Positions 1 to 8,886 of a stretch of 64,000 nt of DNA are shown here, piece by piece. The stretch's first letter is position 1, and every line of letters begins with the position of its first letter. Under the pieces are notes generated by a model. The model ran no database searches and was not told where the DNA came from. It saw only the letters and a program-made list of their open reading frames with translations. Made by a program: the position numbers and the translations under genes. Origin of the DNA: Nocardioides panacisoli (lineage in GTDB: Bacteria; Actinomycetota; Actinomycetes; Propionibacteriales; Nocardioidaceae); the NCBI RefSeq assembly GCF_019448235.1, contig NZ_CP080409.1:806001-870000 (forward strand). The letters run 5' to 3'.

Positions 1-798
1 CTCGACGTCGACCTCTACCGCGGCCAGCAGCCCGAGACCATCCGGCAACGGGTCTACGGCGGACAGGTCGCAGCGCAGGCGCTGATCGCCGCCACCCGCA
101 CGGTGGAGTCGGACTTCCACGTGCACTCGCTGCACTCCTACTTCCTGCTGCCCGGTGACTACCAGGTCCCGATCATCTACGACGTCGAGCGGATCCGTGA
201 CGGCAAGTCCTTCGCGACCCGTCGGGTGGTGGCGCGTCAGCACGGCCGGGCGATCTACTACCAGACCCTCAGCTTCCAGCGGGCCGAGGAGGGGTACGAC
301 CACCAGGACGCGATGCCCTCGGTCAAGCCGCCCGAGGAGGGCATGGACCTCGTCGAGCTGATGCAGGAGCGCGGCGCCGAGGAGGGTCTCGCCAAGGAGT
401 GGGAGGCGCTCGACGTCCGCTGGATGGGCAACAGCACCTACGGCCTGGAGCCCGACGAACGCCAGGTCTCCCAGACCCGGGTGTGGCTGCGCATCGACGG
501 CGAGCTCTCCGACGACCCGGTCGAGCACCTGGCGATGTTCACCTACGCCAGTGACGTCTCGCTGCTCGGCGCTGCGCTCGCCGCGCACGACGCGGACCCC
601 GCCAGGACCCAGATGGCCTCGCTGGACCACACCATCTGGTTCCACCGTCCCTTCCGCGCCGACGAGTGGTGGCTCTACGAGCAGTGGTCGCCCTCCGCCC
701 AGGGCGCGCGCGGCCTCTCGCTGGGCCACATCTACACCCAGGACGGCACCCTGGTCGCGACCTGTGCCCAGGAGGGACTGATCCGACCACGCGGCTGA
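1..798 (+). CDS. tesB: Acyl-CoA thioesterase II (TesB family), 5' end missing
   Basis: The open frame runs from the first base of the window to the stop at 796-798 and gives about 265 residues, so only the extreme N-terminus is outside. It should hydrolyse acyl-CoA to free acid and CoA in the cytoplasm. Visible family blocks are VYGGQVAAQAL near the start, the HSLHSYFLLPGD block, RDGKSFATRRVVARQ, and the second hotdog with SLDHTIWFHRPFRADEWWLY followed by ARGLSLGHIY near the C-terminus. TesB proteins are double-hotdog enzymes of about 285-290 residues, which matches a loss of roughly 20. It converges on the large secreted-protein gene with a gap of only two bases between the stop codons, so there is no room for a separate terminator. 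Confidence in the family is high; the in vivo substrate is unknown. Confidence 0.93.
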   Translation, partial: LDVDLYRGQQPETIRQRVYGGQVAAQALIAATRTVESDFHVHSLHSYFLLPGDYQVPIIYDVERIRDGKSFATRRVVARQHGRAIYYQTLSFQRAEEGYDHQDAMPSVKPPEEGMDLVELMQERGAEEGLAKEWEALDVRWMGNSTYGLEPDERQVSQTRVWLRIDGELSDDPVEHLAMFTYASDVSLLGAALAAHDADPARTQMASLDHTIWFHRPFRADEWWLYEQWSPSAQGARGLSLGHIYTQDGTLVATCAQEGLIRPRG

Positions 799-800
799 GG

Positions 801-3800
801 TCACTCCGCGGTGACCGTCACCTCCCGGGTGACCGTGGTGGCGGTGCCCCACCCGTCGGTGACGGTCAGGCTCACCGTGTAGAAGCCGGCCTCGGGGAAG
901 GTGTGGGACGGTGAGCTGGACGTGCTGCCGGGCGTGCCGTCGCCCCAGTCCCAGGACCGGCTGATCGCGTCACCGGTGTCGGGGTCGGCCGATCCCACCG
1001 AGGAGAAGTTGCATGACAGCGCCGCGCACGACGGCGGGTGGATGACCGCGGTCGGTGCCCGGTTGCCGGGCGGCTCGGTGATGGTGACCACCTGTTCCGC
1101 GGTGGCCGTGGCGCCCCACTCGTCGCGAGCAGTGAGCACGATGGTGAACTCGCCCGGCCCGGTGTAGGTGTGGCTGCGGACCGGCCCGTCGTCGCCCCGA
1201 CCATCGCCGAAGTCCCAGTCGTAGGCCAGCGTCGGGGTGTTCTCGTCGGTGGAACCACGAGCGTCCACGGCACAGACGTTCTCGGTGCAGTCCACCGTGA
1301 AGCTGGCGACGGGCGGGTCGTTCGGCGGGTGGGTCACCGTGACGTTGCGCTCGTGGACCTCGCTCACGAACCCGTGGTGGTCGATCGCGCGCACCCGGAC
1401 GACGTACGCCCCCGGCGGGATGACGGGCGTGGTGTAGGAGAAGTTCGAGCCGGGGGTCCCCGGGCTGGTCAGGAAGGCGCCGCGCCAGCTCTCCCGACTG
1501 CCGAACGACCCCGTCGAGCCCATGAACTCGCCAGCCTCGTTGACCACGGCGACCTCGACCTCGGCCATCGACCGGTCGTCCTCGGCCCGGCCGCTGACGA
1601 AGACCTTGCCGTCGACGAACTCGCTGTCCTCGAGCGGGTTGAGCAAGTTCTCGGTCAGCGTCGGGGCCCGGTCGCCGGGGTAGATCACGTAGCGGGCGCT
1701 CGCCCCGGAGGTGGACGGGTCCTGCTGCCCCGCCGTGTCGACGGCGTACGCCGTCACCCGCCAGTCGCCCTCGGTCGGCAGGTCGACCGGCAGGCTCCAC
1801 GTGGTGCTGGTCGCTCCCGGCGAGGCGAGCGTCGCCTCGAGGGTGGCGTACGCCGCGGAGAGGGTGCCGTCGGGTCGGAGGTAGCGCCGCGTGTCGCGCT
1901 CCTCGAGCTCGACACGCACCTGCTGCACGCCCTGGTCGTCGGTCGCGGAGCCGCTGAGTTCCAGGACGAGCTCCTGGCCGCCGGTGATCGTGCCGGTCAC
2001 GTCGAGGAGCCCGTTGGGTGGTTCGTCACCGGGCACCTGGGCGATCACCTGGATCTGCGCCCGGTCGCTGAAGGAGGTGGACAGGCCGGTGTGGTCCGAT
2101 GCGCTGACCGCGAAGTCGTAGACCCCGGGGGTCAGTGCTGTCGGGGTGGTCCAGCTCCAGTTGAGGTTGGGCTGGTCGAAGTTCGGGTCGGTGAGCTCGA
2201 AGCCGTACCAGTTGGTCGCGGTGCTCCATTGACCGTCGGTGCCGATCTGTTCGCCGGTGGTGCGGTTCCGCAGCGAGATCGCGACCCGGCTCAGTCCCTC
2301 GTCGTCGGTGGCCGTGCCGGTGAAGGTCAGTGGGCTCCCCGGCTCGACGGTGACCGGCTGGGCCGCGGTCGGGGGCACCATGACACCGGGGGCGGTGATC
2401 GACACGGTGGGCGGTTGGCCGTTCTCGGTCACGTTCCACCGGCGGTCGGAGGTGTCCAGCGACGTCTGGCCGGCGGTGTCGGTCGCCCGCACCTGGGCCC
2501 ACCACTCGTCCTCGTACGGCACGGTGATCTCGTGGGACCACGTGGTCTGCGGGGCACCGACGACGTGCGGCTCGACCCGGAAGGTGTGGTAGGCGCCGGA
2601 GACGGTGCCGTCGGCCTGGAGGTAGCGGTTCTGGCTGTCGCGCAGCGTGAAGCTGACCGCGTTGACCCCGACGTCGTCACTGGCCTCTCCCTCGACGGTG
2701 AACGTCAACGCGTTGACCGTGCCGCGGGGCTCGGTGATCCGTGCGTCGGGAGGGAGGTCGGAGAGCCCGAAGGTCTCGAAGCGCTTGGTGGCCGGACTGT
2801 TGTCCCGGGGACCACCGTCGGCCACGGCCGTCGCGCGGACCTCGAGCTCGCGGTTGCCCGCGATCGTGACCGGGAGGCGCCAGGTGCGCTCGCCGGTGCC
2901 GGGGTCGAGGGTGGCCTCGAACGTGTGGGGACCCGCCTGGAAGGACATCTCCTCGTTGAGGTACCGGCTTCCCTGGGTGACCTGCACCTCGACCCGCTCG
3001 ATCCCGGAGGCCGCGCTCGCGGTGCCGGTGATCTCGAACTCCTCCTCGGCGGCCTTGATGCGGCCCTCGATCGGGTCGGTGATCTCGGTGCGGGTGCCGT
3101 TCTGGGGCGGCAGGTCGTCGAAGTCGAAGAAGCCGATGCGGCCGACGTTGTAGCCACCCTTGGTGTTGCCGTCGCCGCCGATGAAGAGGCCCTGCGGCGT
3201 CGCCTCGATGTGCTTGTCGCCCTCGTAGGAGTTCGACGAGACGTACCACTCCAGCCCGTAGCCCTCCTCGGGGTCGAGGGCGGCGAGGTGGAACCGCTTC
3301 ACGACGGAGTCGCCCAGCCCGTATCCGGAGAGGCCCTGGCCGGTGCCGTAGCCCTGGTCGTCCAGTCCGGGCCAGGGGACCGGGGCGGTCGCCGACTCGG
3401 CCCACTGGAAGTGGCCGCCGATGTAGAGGCCGGCCTCGGTCCACTCCACCGAGTACACCGAGTCGAAGTGCCGTGCGATCCACACGGGTTGGGCGTCGGG
3501 ATCGTCGTCGAGGTCGAAGACGACCACGGTGTCGTTGATCGGCGGTCGGTCACCCCCGGACCCGCTGGTGACCACGATCCGGGAGTCGTCCGGCGACACG
3601 TCGCCGCCGTAGATGCGCTGGATGCCTCCGACGAACTGCAGGTTGTCCTCCCACAGCTTGGTGCGCCACGGGGTCAGCTTGTTCGTGCGGGTGTTGATGA
3701 TGCCGATGCCGTAGCGGTCCTTGCCGTTGATCTGGCGGCCGGTGTGGACCACGAGGAGGCGTCCCTCGTCGTGGGTCAGCATGAGGCGCTGGACGGCGAG

Positions 3801-6284
3801 GCCGCCGTTGGTGCCGATGCCGCCGGTGATGTCGTTGACGAAGTCCGAGCGCACCTCGCCGGTCTCGGCGTCCAGCGCGGCCAGGCCGCCCCGGGGCACG
3901 TTGTCCAGGGTCGTGAAGCGACCGCCGGCGTACACGGTGGTGTTGGTGACCGCGAGCTCGAAGACCTTGCCGTTGCCGTTGGCCTGCCAGTGCTCCAGCG
4001 GCGCGCCGGTCTCGGGGTCGATCCTCGCGATGGCCTTGCGGCTGAGGCCGTCGACGGTGCCGAAGTCGCCGCCGATGAAGAGCTTGCTGCCGTCCGGGGT
4101 GGCCTCGACCGCGTTGACGTGGCCGTTGGTGAAGGTCGGGCGGAAGTCGGTGTCGACCTCGCCGGTGTCCCACCGGTAGCGGACCAGCTCGGGCTGCTCG
4201 ATGACGGGGCCGTTGCCGGGCTGCTGGATCTCGGTGAACGAGCCGGCGACGTAGACCCAGTTGCCGACGACCTCGATGTCCCAGATCTCACCGTCGGTGA
4301 TCTCGGGCTGGTCGGTCCGCGGCGAGGTCGGGACGAGCTGCTCGTGTCCCGGCGGCGTGTTGGGGGCCGCCGAGGTCGCCGAGCCCTCGGCGGAGTCCTC
4401 GAGGTCACCGTCGCTGACGGTCAGTCGCACGGTGTGCTCGCCGGGAGCGGCGTAGGTGTGCTCGGGGTGGGGGGCGGTGCTGGTGTTGCCGTCGCCGAAG
4501 TCCCAGGCGTAGGTCAGGTCGTCACCGTCGACGTCGAAGGTGTCGGTGGTGTCGAACTCGCACGTCAGGCCCGCGCAGCCGGTCGCGAACGCCGCCACCG
4601 GTGCTCGATTGGTGCGCGTGGCGTCCTTGCCGGGGCGCACGGCCACGGAGAACAGCATCGACTGCGAGGCGACGGTGCTGGTGGTTGCCGTGCCGCCGGG
4701 GGCCGGTCCGGCCGGCTGGCCGGCGTCGGAGTCGCCGAGCACGGCACTGACCTTGCCGGGGCCCGTCGCCGCGTGCTGGGCCCGCTCGGTGACCCCCTCG
4801 GGGACGGTCCAGACGGTGTCCTCGGTGGAGGACTTCTCACTCCACAGGTGCACCAGCCACGACCCGGACTGCTCGACCTCGGTGTCGGGGACGGTGTGCT
4901 CGGTGCCGGCGCCGTTGTCGACCCCGTCGACGGCCGAGGCGGACACCTCGGACTCGCCGGTGCTGCGGTAGGCGGCGATGCTCATCGTGGACTTGGCGTA
5001 GTCGGTGCCGGGCACCGTCACGGTGCGGCCGCCGTCGGAGGGGATGGCACTGCGCGTCCAGGCGCGGCCCAGGATGCCGTTGCCGTCGCGGGACTGCAGC
5101 AGCTCCCATCCGGGCAGCTCGTCGCCGATCCCGGTCTCCGTCGAGTTCGCGACCAGGAACAGCACCAGCCGGTCGCCGGCCCGGACCGCGTCGGGGATGC
5201 GCACCGAGTGCGCGGTGCGGTTGTCGCCGCTCGCCCTGGCCGCGACGAAGGCGATCTCACCGGACGCGTCGGGGTCCCACGGGTCGGTGTCGTGGGTGGC
5301 GGTGTGCGTGTGCTCGCCGTCGCTGACGGTGAGCCGCACGGTGCGGGGACCGCCCTTGGCGTAGGTGTGCTCGGGGCGGGCATCGGTGCTGGTGTCGCCG
5401 TCGCCGAAGTCCCAGGCGTAGGTGAGGTCGTCGTCCTCGGGGTCGGAGGAGGCCGCGGCGTCGAAGGTGCAGGTCAGCAGCTCACACCTCGGTGTGAAGG
5501 CGGCCGTCGGTGCGGTGTTGCGCTGCCCCGGGCCGATGACGACGGTGAAGAGCGCCGACCGTGCCGCACGCGTGGTGCGCGCCGTACGCCGTGGGGTCGT
5601 GCCGGTCGCGATGGTGCCGCCGGAGTCGGCCCAGGCGGCGCTGACGCGGCCCTTGCCGGGCGCGGAGGCGATGCGGCGGCGGTCGACGGCGCCGGGCAGC
5701 CGCCAGCCGACGGCCTTCTTGGACCGCCCGGACCAGATGGACACCGCCCAGGAGTCCTCCCGCGCCACGCGGGCACGGGGGGAGTGGTGCTTCTTGCGCC
5801 ACTTGTTCGACCCGCCACTGGCGACGGCGCGGACCCGCGGGTCGGGCGCGGAGCTGCGGTAGGCGCCGACGGTCAGTACCGACTTCGCGCGGGCGCCGGT
5901 CCGGACCCGCACGCGCGACCCGGCGTCGGCGCGGGTCGCGACGCGCGTCCAGACCCGCGCGCGGACGCCCTTGCCGTTGCGGGTGCGGAGGACCTGCCAC
6001 CCCGGCACCGTGCGGATCGCAGTGCGCTTGTTGAGCACCAGGTGGAGCAGCAGTACGTCGCCGGCGTGGACCCGTCCGGGCACGTTCACCTTGTGGTTGG
6101 CCCGGTTGCCCTTGGTGGCCGCCGAGCCGACGAAGGAGACGTCGCCGGGCACGGCCCGTGCCGTCGGCGTCAGGGGCGGCGCCGCCAGGACGCCCAGCAC
6201 GAGTGGCAGGACCACCCCCAGCCAGCACAGCATTCGCCTGCTGCGAGATCCAACCGTCCCGGAACCGCTTGCCATCGTCGCCAT
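801..6284 (-). CDS. Giant secreted PKD-domain and beta-propeller protein
   Basis: Encodes about 1827 residues. The start at 6284 is preferred over an in-frame start at 6413 because it is preceded by a GAAGGGGG ribosome-binding sequence and begins a clear signal peptide (MATMAS..., basic RSRRM, hydrophobic LGVVLPLVLGVLAA, then ARA). Order of parts: a roughly 200-residue beta-rich module, a PKD domain near residue 290 (WDFGDG), a second copy of the same module, a PKD domain near 595, a beta-propeller-like stretch at about 670-1055 with repeated AGG/IGG-F blocks, several Ig-like repeats at about 1075-1650 each opening with a D-x-G/V-V motif, then two C-terminal PKD domains near 1695 and 1780. 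There is no LPxTG sorting signal or C-terminal membrane helix, so it is probably released or loosely surface-bound. No catalytic motif was recognised; an adhesive or carbohydrate-binding role is inference. Confidence 0.88.
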   Translation of the reverse strand: MATMASGSGTVGSRSRRMLCWLGVVLPLVLGVLAAPPLTPTARAVPGDVSFVGSAATKGNRANHKVNVPGRVHAGDVLLLHLVLNKRTAIRTVPGWQVLRTRNGKGVRARVWTRVATRADAGSRVRVRTGARAKSVLTVGAYRSSAPDPRVRAVASGGSNKWRKKHHSPRARVAREDSWAVSIWSGRSKKAVGWRLPGAVDRRRIASAPGKGRVSAAWADSGGTIATGTTPRRTARTTRAARSALFTVVIGPGQRNTAPTAAFTPRCELLTCTFDAAASSDPEDDDLTYAWDFGDGDTSTDARPEHTYAKGGPRTVRLTVSDGEHTHTATHDTDPWDPDASGEIAFVAARASGDNRTAHSVRIPDAVRAGDRLVLFLVANSTETGIGDELPGWELLQSRDGNGILGRAWTRSAIPSDGGRTVTVPGTDYAKSTMSIAAYRSTGESEVSASAVDGVDNGAGTEHTVPDTEVEQSGSWLVHLWSEKSSTEDTVWTVPEGVTERAQHAATGPGKVSAVLGDSDAGQPAGPAPGGTATTSTVASQSMLFSVAVRPGKDATRTNRAPVAAFATGCAGLTCEFDTTDTFDVDGDDLTYAWDFGDGNTSTAPHPEHTYAAPGEHTVRLTVSDGDLEDSAEGSATSAAPNTPPGHEQLVPTSPRTDQPEITDGEIWDIEVVGNWVYVAGSFTEIQQPGNGPVIEQPELVRYRWDTGEVDTDFRPTFTNGHVNAVEATPDGSKLFIGGDFGTVDGLSRKAIARIDPETGAPLEHWQANGNGKVFELAVTNTTVYAGGRFTTLDNVPRGGLAALDAETGEVRSDFVNDITGGIGTNGGLAVQRLMLTHDEGRLLVVHTGRQINGKDRYGIGIINTRTNKLTPWRTKLWEDNLQFVGGIQRIYGGDVSPDDSRIVVTSGSGGDRPPINDTVVVFDLDDDPDAQPVWIARHFDSVYSVEWTEAGLYIGGHFQWAESATAPVPWPGLDDQGYGTGQGLSGYGLGDSVVKRFHLAALDPEEGYGLEWYVSSNSYEGDKHIEATPQGLFIGGDGNTKGGYNVGRIGFFDFDDLPPQNGTRTEITDPIEGRIKAAEEEFEITGTASAASGIERVEVQVTQGSRYLNEEMSFQAGPHTFEATLDPGTGERTWRLPVTIAGNRELEVRATAVADGGPRDNSPATKRFETFGLSDLPPDARITEPRGTVNALTFTVEGEASDDVGVNAVSFTLRDSQNRYLQADGTVSGAYHTFRVEPHVVGAPQTTWSHEITVPYEDEWWAQVRATDTAGQTSLDTSDRRWNVTENGQPPTVSITAPGVMVPPTAAQPVTVEPGSPLTFTGTATDDEGLSRVAISLRNRTTGEQIGTDGQWSTATNWYGFELTDPNFDQPNLNWSWTTPTALTPGVYDFAVSASDHTGLSTSFSDRAQIQVIAQVPGDEPPNGLLDVTGTITGGQELVLELSGSATDDQGVQQVRVELEERDTRRYLRPDGTLSAAYATLEATLASPGATSTTWSLPVDLPTEGDWRVTAYAVDTAGQQDPSTSGASARYVIYPGDRAPTLTENLLNPLEDSEFVDGKVFVSGRAEDDRSMAEVEVAVVNEAGEFMGSTGSFGSRESWRGAFLTSPGTPGSNFSYTTPVIPPGAYVVRVRAIDHHGFVSEVHERNVTVTHPPNDPPVASFTVDCTENVCAVDARGSTDENTPTLAYDWDFGDGRGDDGPVRSHTYTGPGEFTIVLTARDEWGATATAEQVVTITEPPGNRAPTAVIHPPSCAALSCNFSSVGSADPDTGDAISRSWDWGDGTPGSTSSSPSHTFPEAGFYTVSLTVTDGWGTATTVTREVTVTAE

Positions 6285-6367
6285 CGCTGCCCCCTTCGAT
6301 GGCTCAGATCGTCCGCCCGGTGGGGATCGCGGTTCATGACCCAATTTGGTCAGGTTTGTCGCGGTGT

Positions 6368-6435
6368 CGAGTCGGCGCCAACTCGGCTCCCGAACGCGCC
6401 GACTCGGCGCCAACTCGGGAGTTGGCGCCGACTCG
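6368..6435. repeat. Hairpin-forming dispersed repeat, copy 1
   Basis: Three copies of a 17-base unit CGAGTCGGCGCCAACTC lie upstream of the secreted-protein gene: direct copies at 6368-6384 and 6401-6417 (one mismatch) and an inverted copy at 6419-6435. The second and third can pair into a long stem with almost no loop. The same unit with the same architecture recurs at 59588-59667. It lies between two genes that are both on the minus strand (the hydratase ends at 6463 and the secreted-protein gene starts at 6284), so it is downstream of the hydratase and could act as its terminator, or be a REP/MITE-like element. Confidence 0.7.
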
Positions 6436-6462
6436 ATGCGGCTGCGCGGGCGGGGCGCGCGG

Positions 6463-7344
6463 CTACAGGGACGTCGTACGCCCCAGCAGGTGGGGTGCCC
6501 CCGAGGAGGGCTTCACCAGGGTGAAGTCCCAGCCGTCGGCGCCCTGCTCGGCGCCGAAGGCGACCTTGCCGGGCAGCAGGATCGGCTTCTTGAAGGCGAC
6601 CTCGACCTTCACCGCCTCGGGCAGGCGGTTCTCCAGCGCCGCGATGCAGCGGGCCTTGCTCCACATGCCGTGCGCGATGTGGCGCGGGAAGCCCAGCGCC
6701 TTGGCGGTCAGCGGGTGGAGGTGGATCGGGTTGCGGTCACCGGACACCGCGCCGTAGCGGCGGCCGATGTTCTCCGGCACCGACCACGTCATCGAGGACG
6801 CCTCCACGGCGCGGAACTCGGTGCCGCGGTCGCCGTTCTCCTTGTCGCCCCCGCCCAGTCGCAGGTACGTCGAGACCGACTCCCACACCGTCTCCCCGTC
6901 GACCGTGGCGTCGACGACCATGTCGTAGGCACGGCCCTTGGTGGTGGCGCGCAGGTGCTGCGCACGCAGCGAGAGCGACACCGACTCACCGATCGCGACC
7001 GGCCGGTGCTGGGTGATGGAGTTCTCCAGGTGCACCGTGCCCATCGCCGGGAACGGGAACGCGGCGTCGGTCATCATCTCCATGTGCAGCGGGAAGGCGA
7101 GCATGTGGAGGTAGGGGACCGGGGCGACGTCCTTGGTCGGGAAGCCACACACCGCGGCGTACCGGTCGACGGCGGCACGCTCCACTGCCACGTCCTCGCG
7201 CCGCAGCACGAGGTCGGGCAGGTCGCTGGCGGTCTTCTTGACGCCGGGCAGCTGGTTGAGCACCGGGACGGTCGGCAGCGCGGCCTTCGCCAGACCGAGT
7301 ACGCCGCCACCGCCGCCCTCGATGACGCGGACGTTGTCGCTCAT
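6463..7344 (-). CDS. htdX: MaoC-type (R)-3-hydroxyacyl hydratase, HtdX-like
   Basis: A 293-residue double-hotdog protein. The C-terminal hotdog carries the hydratase signature YGAVSGDRNPIHLHP near residue 200, with the Asp and His used to add water across a trans-2-enoyl thioester, followed by GFPRHIAHGMW. The N-terminal hotdog lacks this motif, as usual in two-domain members. It starts two bases beyond the stop of the upstream FabG4-type reductase, so the two are co-transcribed. The order hydratase, FabG4 reductase, divergent FadA2 thiolase matches Mtb Rv0241c-Rv0242c-Rv0243 (from memory), where the hydratase is HtdX. Reduction and dehydration would run in fatty-acid or polyketide chain metabolism; direction cannot be told from sequence. 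Confidence 0.88.
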   Translation of the reverse strand: MSDNVRVIEGGGGGVLGLAKAALPTVPVLNQLPGVKKTASDLPDLVLRREDVAVERAAVDRYAAVCGFPTKDVAPVPYLHMLAFPLHMEMMTDAAFPFPAMGTVHLENSITQHRPVAIGESVSLSLRAQHLRATTKGRAYDMVVDATVDGETVWESVSTYLRLGGGDKENGDRGTEFRAVEASSMTWSVPENIGRRYGAVSGDRNPIHLHPLTAKALGFPRHIAHGMWSKARCIAALENRLPEAVKVEVAFKKPILLPGKVAFGAEQGADGWDFTLVKPSSGAPHLLGRTTSL

Positions 7345-7345
7345 C

Positions 7346-8692
7346 TCAGGCCCCCAGCATCATCTGGCCGCACACGCGGACGACGTTGCCGTTGACCGCG
7401 GAGGAGGCCGGGTTGGCATACCAGGCGATGGTCTCGGCGACGTCGACCGGGAGCCCGCCCTGCGACATGGCGTTGAGGCGCTGCCCGACCTCGCGGGTCG
7501 CGAACGGCACGGCGGCCGTCATCTGGGTGACGATGAAGCCCGGCGCGACGGCGTTGATGGTGATGCCGTCCTTGAGCTCGCCGGCGAAGGCGTCGACCAT
7601 GCCGATGACGCCGGCCTTGGAAGCGGCGTAGTTGGTCTGCCCGACGTTGCCCGCGATGCCGGCGATCGAGGCGACGCCGACGATGGAGCCGCCGGCGTTG
7701 ACGACCGACTGGTCCAGCAGCTCGCGGGTGATGAGCTCGGGCGCGGTGAGGTTGACGTCGATCACCGAGGCGAAGCGGTCGCCCTTGTCGCCTGCCGCCA
7801 TGTTGGCGAGCTTGCGGTCGCGGGTGATGCCGGCGTTGTGCACGACCGTGTCGACGCCACCGTGCTTCTCCTTCAGGTGGTGCGCGATGCGCTGCGGCGC
7901 GTCCTGGGCGGTGATGTCGAGGGTGAGCCAGTCGCCGTCGAGCTCGTCCATGAGCGCCTTGAGGTCGTGGGCGGCCTGGGGCACGTCGACGCCGACGACG
8001 GTCGCGCCGTCGCGGTGGAGCACACGGGCGATGGCCTCGCCGATGCCGCGGCTGGCGCCGGTCACGAGGGCGACCTTGCCCTCCAGTGGCTTGGTGTGGT
8101 CGGCGACCTCGGCGACCTTGGTCTTGCCGGTGGCACCGATGCGGACGACCTGGCCGGAGACGTAGGCCGACTTGGGGGAGAGGAGGAAGCCGAGCGTGCT
8201 CGTGACGCCGGCCTCCATGCCCTCGGCGACGTAGACCAGCTGGACGGTGCTGCCCTTGCCGATCTCCTTGCCCAGGCTGCGGGTGAAGCCCTCCAGGGCG
8301 CGCTGTGCGATGCGCTCGCTGCCGCTGGTCTGCTCGGGCGGCGTCCCGAGGACGACGATGCGGGCGCAGGGCTCAAGGCTGCGCAGGACCGGGGTGAAGA
8401 AGTCGCGGAGCGCGACGAGGTCGGCCGAGCTGGTCAGGCCGGTGGCGTCGAAGACGATGCCCTTGAACTGCTCGCCGTCTCCGGCGCTGCTGGTCGCGGC
8501 GATGTCGAGGGTGCCGAGCAGTCCCTGGAGGGACTCGGCCAGACGGCCGGTGCCGCCGACGAGGACGCTGCCCTCGACGAGGGGCGCGCCCTCGGTGTAG
8601 CGGTCGAGCTTGGTCGGGGCCGGGAGCCCGAGGTTCTTGACCAGCAGCTTGCCGACCGGGGACGAGGCGAACTCGCGGTACTTGTCACTCAT
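7346..8692 (-). CDS. fabG4: FabG4-type high-molecular-weight 3-oxoacyl thioester reductase
   Basis: The protein is 448 residues, much longer than classic FabG (about 245). Residues 1-200 form an extra Rossmann-like N-terminal domain without an intact nucleotide motif; the catalytic SDR domain follows, with LEGKVALVTGASRGIG near residue 205, the NAG motif (VVHNAGITRD) and the catalytic Tyr/Lys in NYAASKAG near 353. This two-domain layout is that of the NADH-preferring FabG4 (Mtb Rv0242c) and suggests CoA rather than ACP substrates. The start at 8692 is chosen because GGAGG stands about nine bases upstream; a longer frame to 8761 would run into the divergent promoter. It is followed by the HtdX-like gene with one base between, and is divergent from the thiolase at 8887. 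Confidence 0.9.
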   Translation of the reverse strand: MSDKYREFASSPVGKLLVKNLGLPAPTKLDRYTEGAPLVEGSVLVGGTGRLAESLQGLLGTLDIAATSSAGDGEQFKGIVFDATGLTSSADLVALRDFFTPVLRSLEPCARIVVLGTPPEQTSGSERIAQRALEGFTRSLGKEIGKGSTVQLVYVAEGMEAGVTSTLGFLLSPKSAYVSGQVVRIGATGKTKVAEVADHTKPLEGKVALVTGASRGIGEAIARVLHRDGATVVGVDVPQAAHDLKALMDELDGDWLTLDITAQDAPQRIAHHLKEKHGGVDTVVHNAGITRDRKLANMAAGDKGDRFASVIDVNLTAPELITRELLDQSVVNAGGSIVGVASIAGIAGNVGQTNYAASKAGVIGMVDAFAGELKDGITINAVAPGFIVTQMTAAVPFATREVGQRLNAMSQGGLPVDVAETIAWYANPASSAVNGNVVRVCGQMMLGA

Positions 8693-8795
8693 GGATGGAT
8701 GCCTCCGCTGAGGTGGGGCGCTTGCGGCGGGGCCGCGGCGCGGTCTTCGAGGTTTGTCCACGTGGTCCAGGTCCCCCTGGCACGCTCGTGAGACA

Positions 8796-8814
8796 TGTAA
8801 CTAGATGTGTAACT
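8796..8814. promoter_or_regulatory. Candidate TetR operator in the fabG4/fadA2 divergent promoter
   Basis: TGTAACT occurs twice in direct orientation, at 8796-8802 and 8808-8814, in the 194-base gap between the divergent reductase and thiolase genes. The same heptamer forms the left arm of a 17-base palindrome at 10247-10263 in front of the nearby TetR gene. Sharing of this word by the two promoters suggests that the TetR protein controls both, which is inference. Confidence 0.45.
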
Positions 8815-8886
8815 CGGTGTCCACATTTCGTGATCTGGCCTACAAAGGGTTCTCTCCCGCGCCGGTCGTGGGCGAGGATGTCAGGC

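Noticed and set aside
1038..6524. Very long open frame (1828 codons) on the plus strand opposite the secreted-protein gene
   Set aside because: It is the mirror frame of a high-GC gene: composition is Val/Gly/Arg/Asp-rich without any recognisable domain, while the minus strand has a signal peptide, PKD and propeller motifs.
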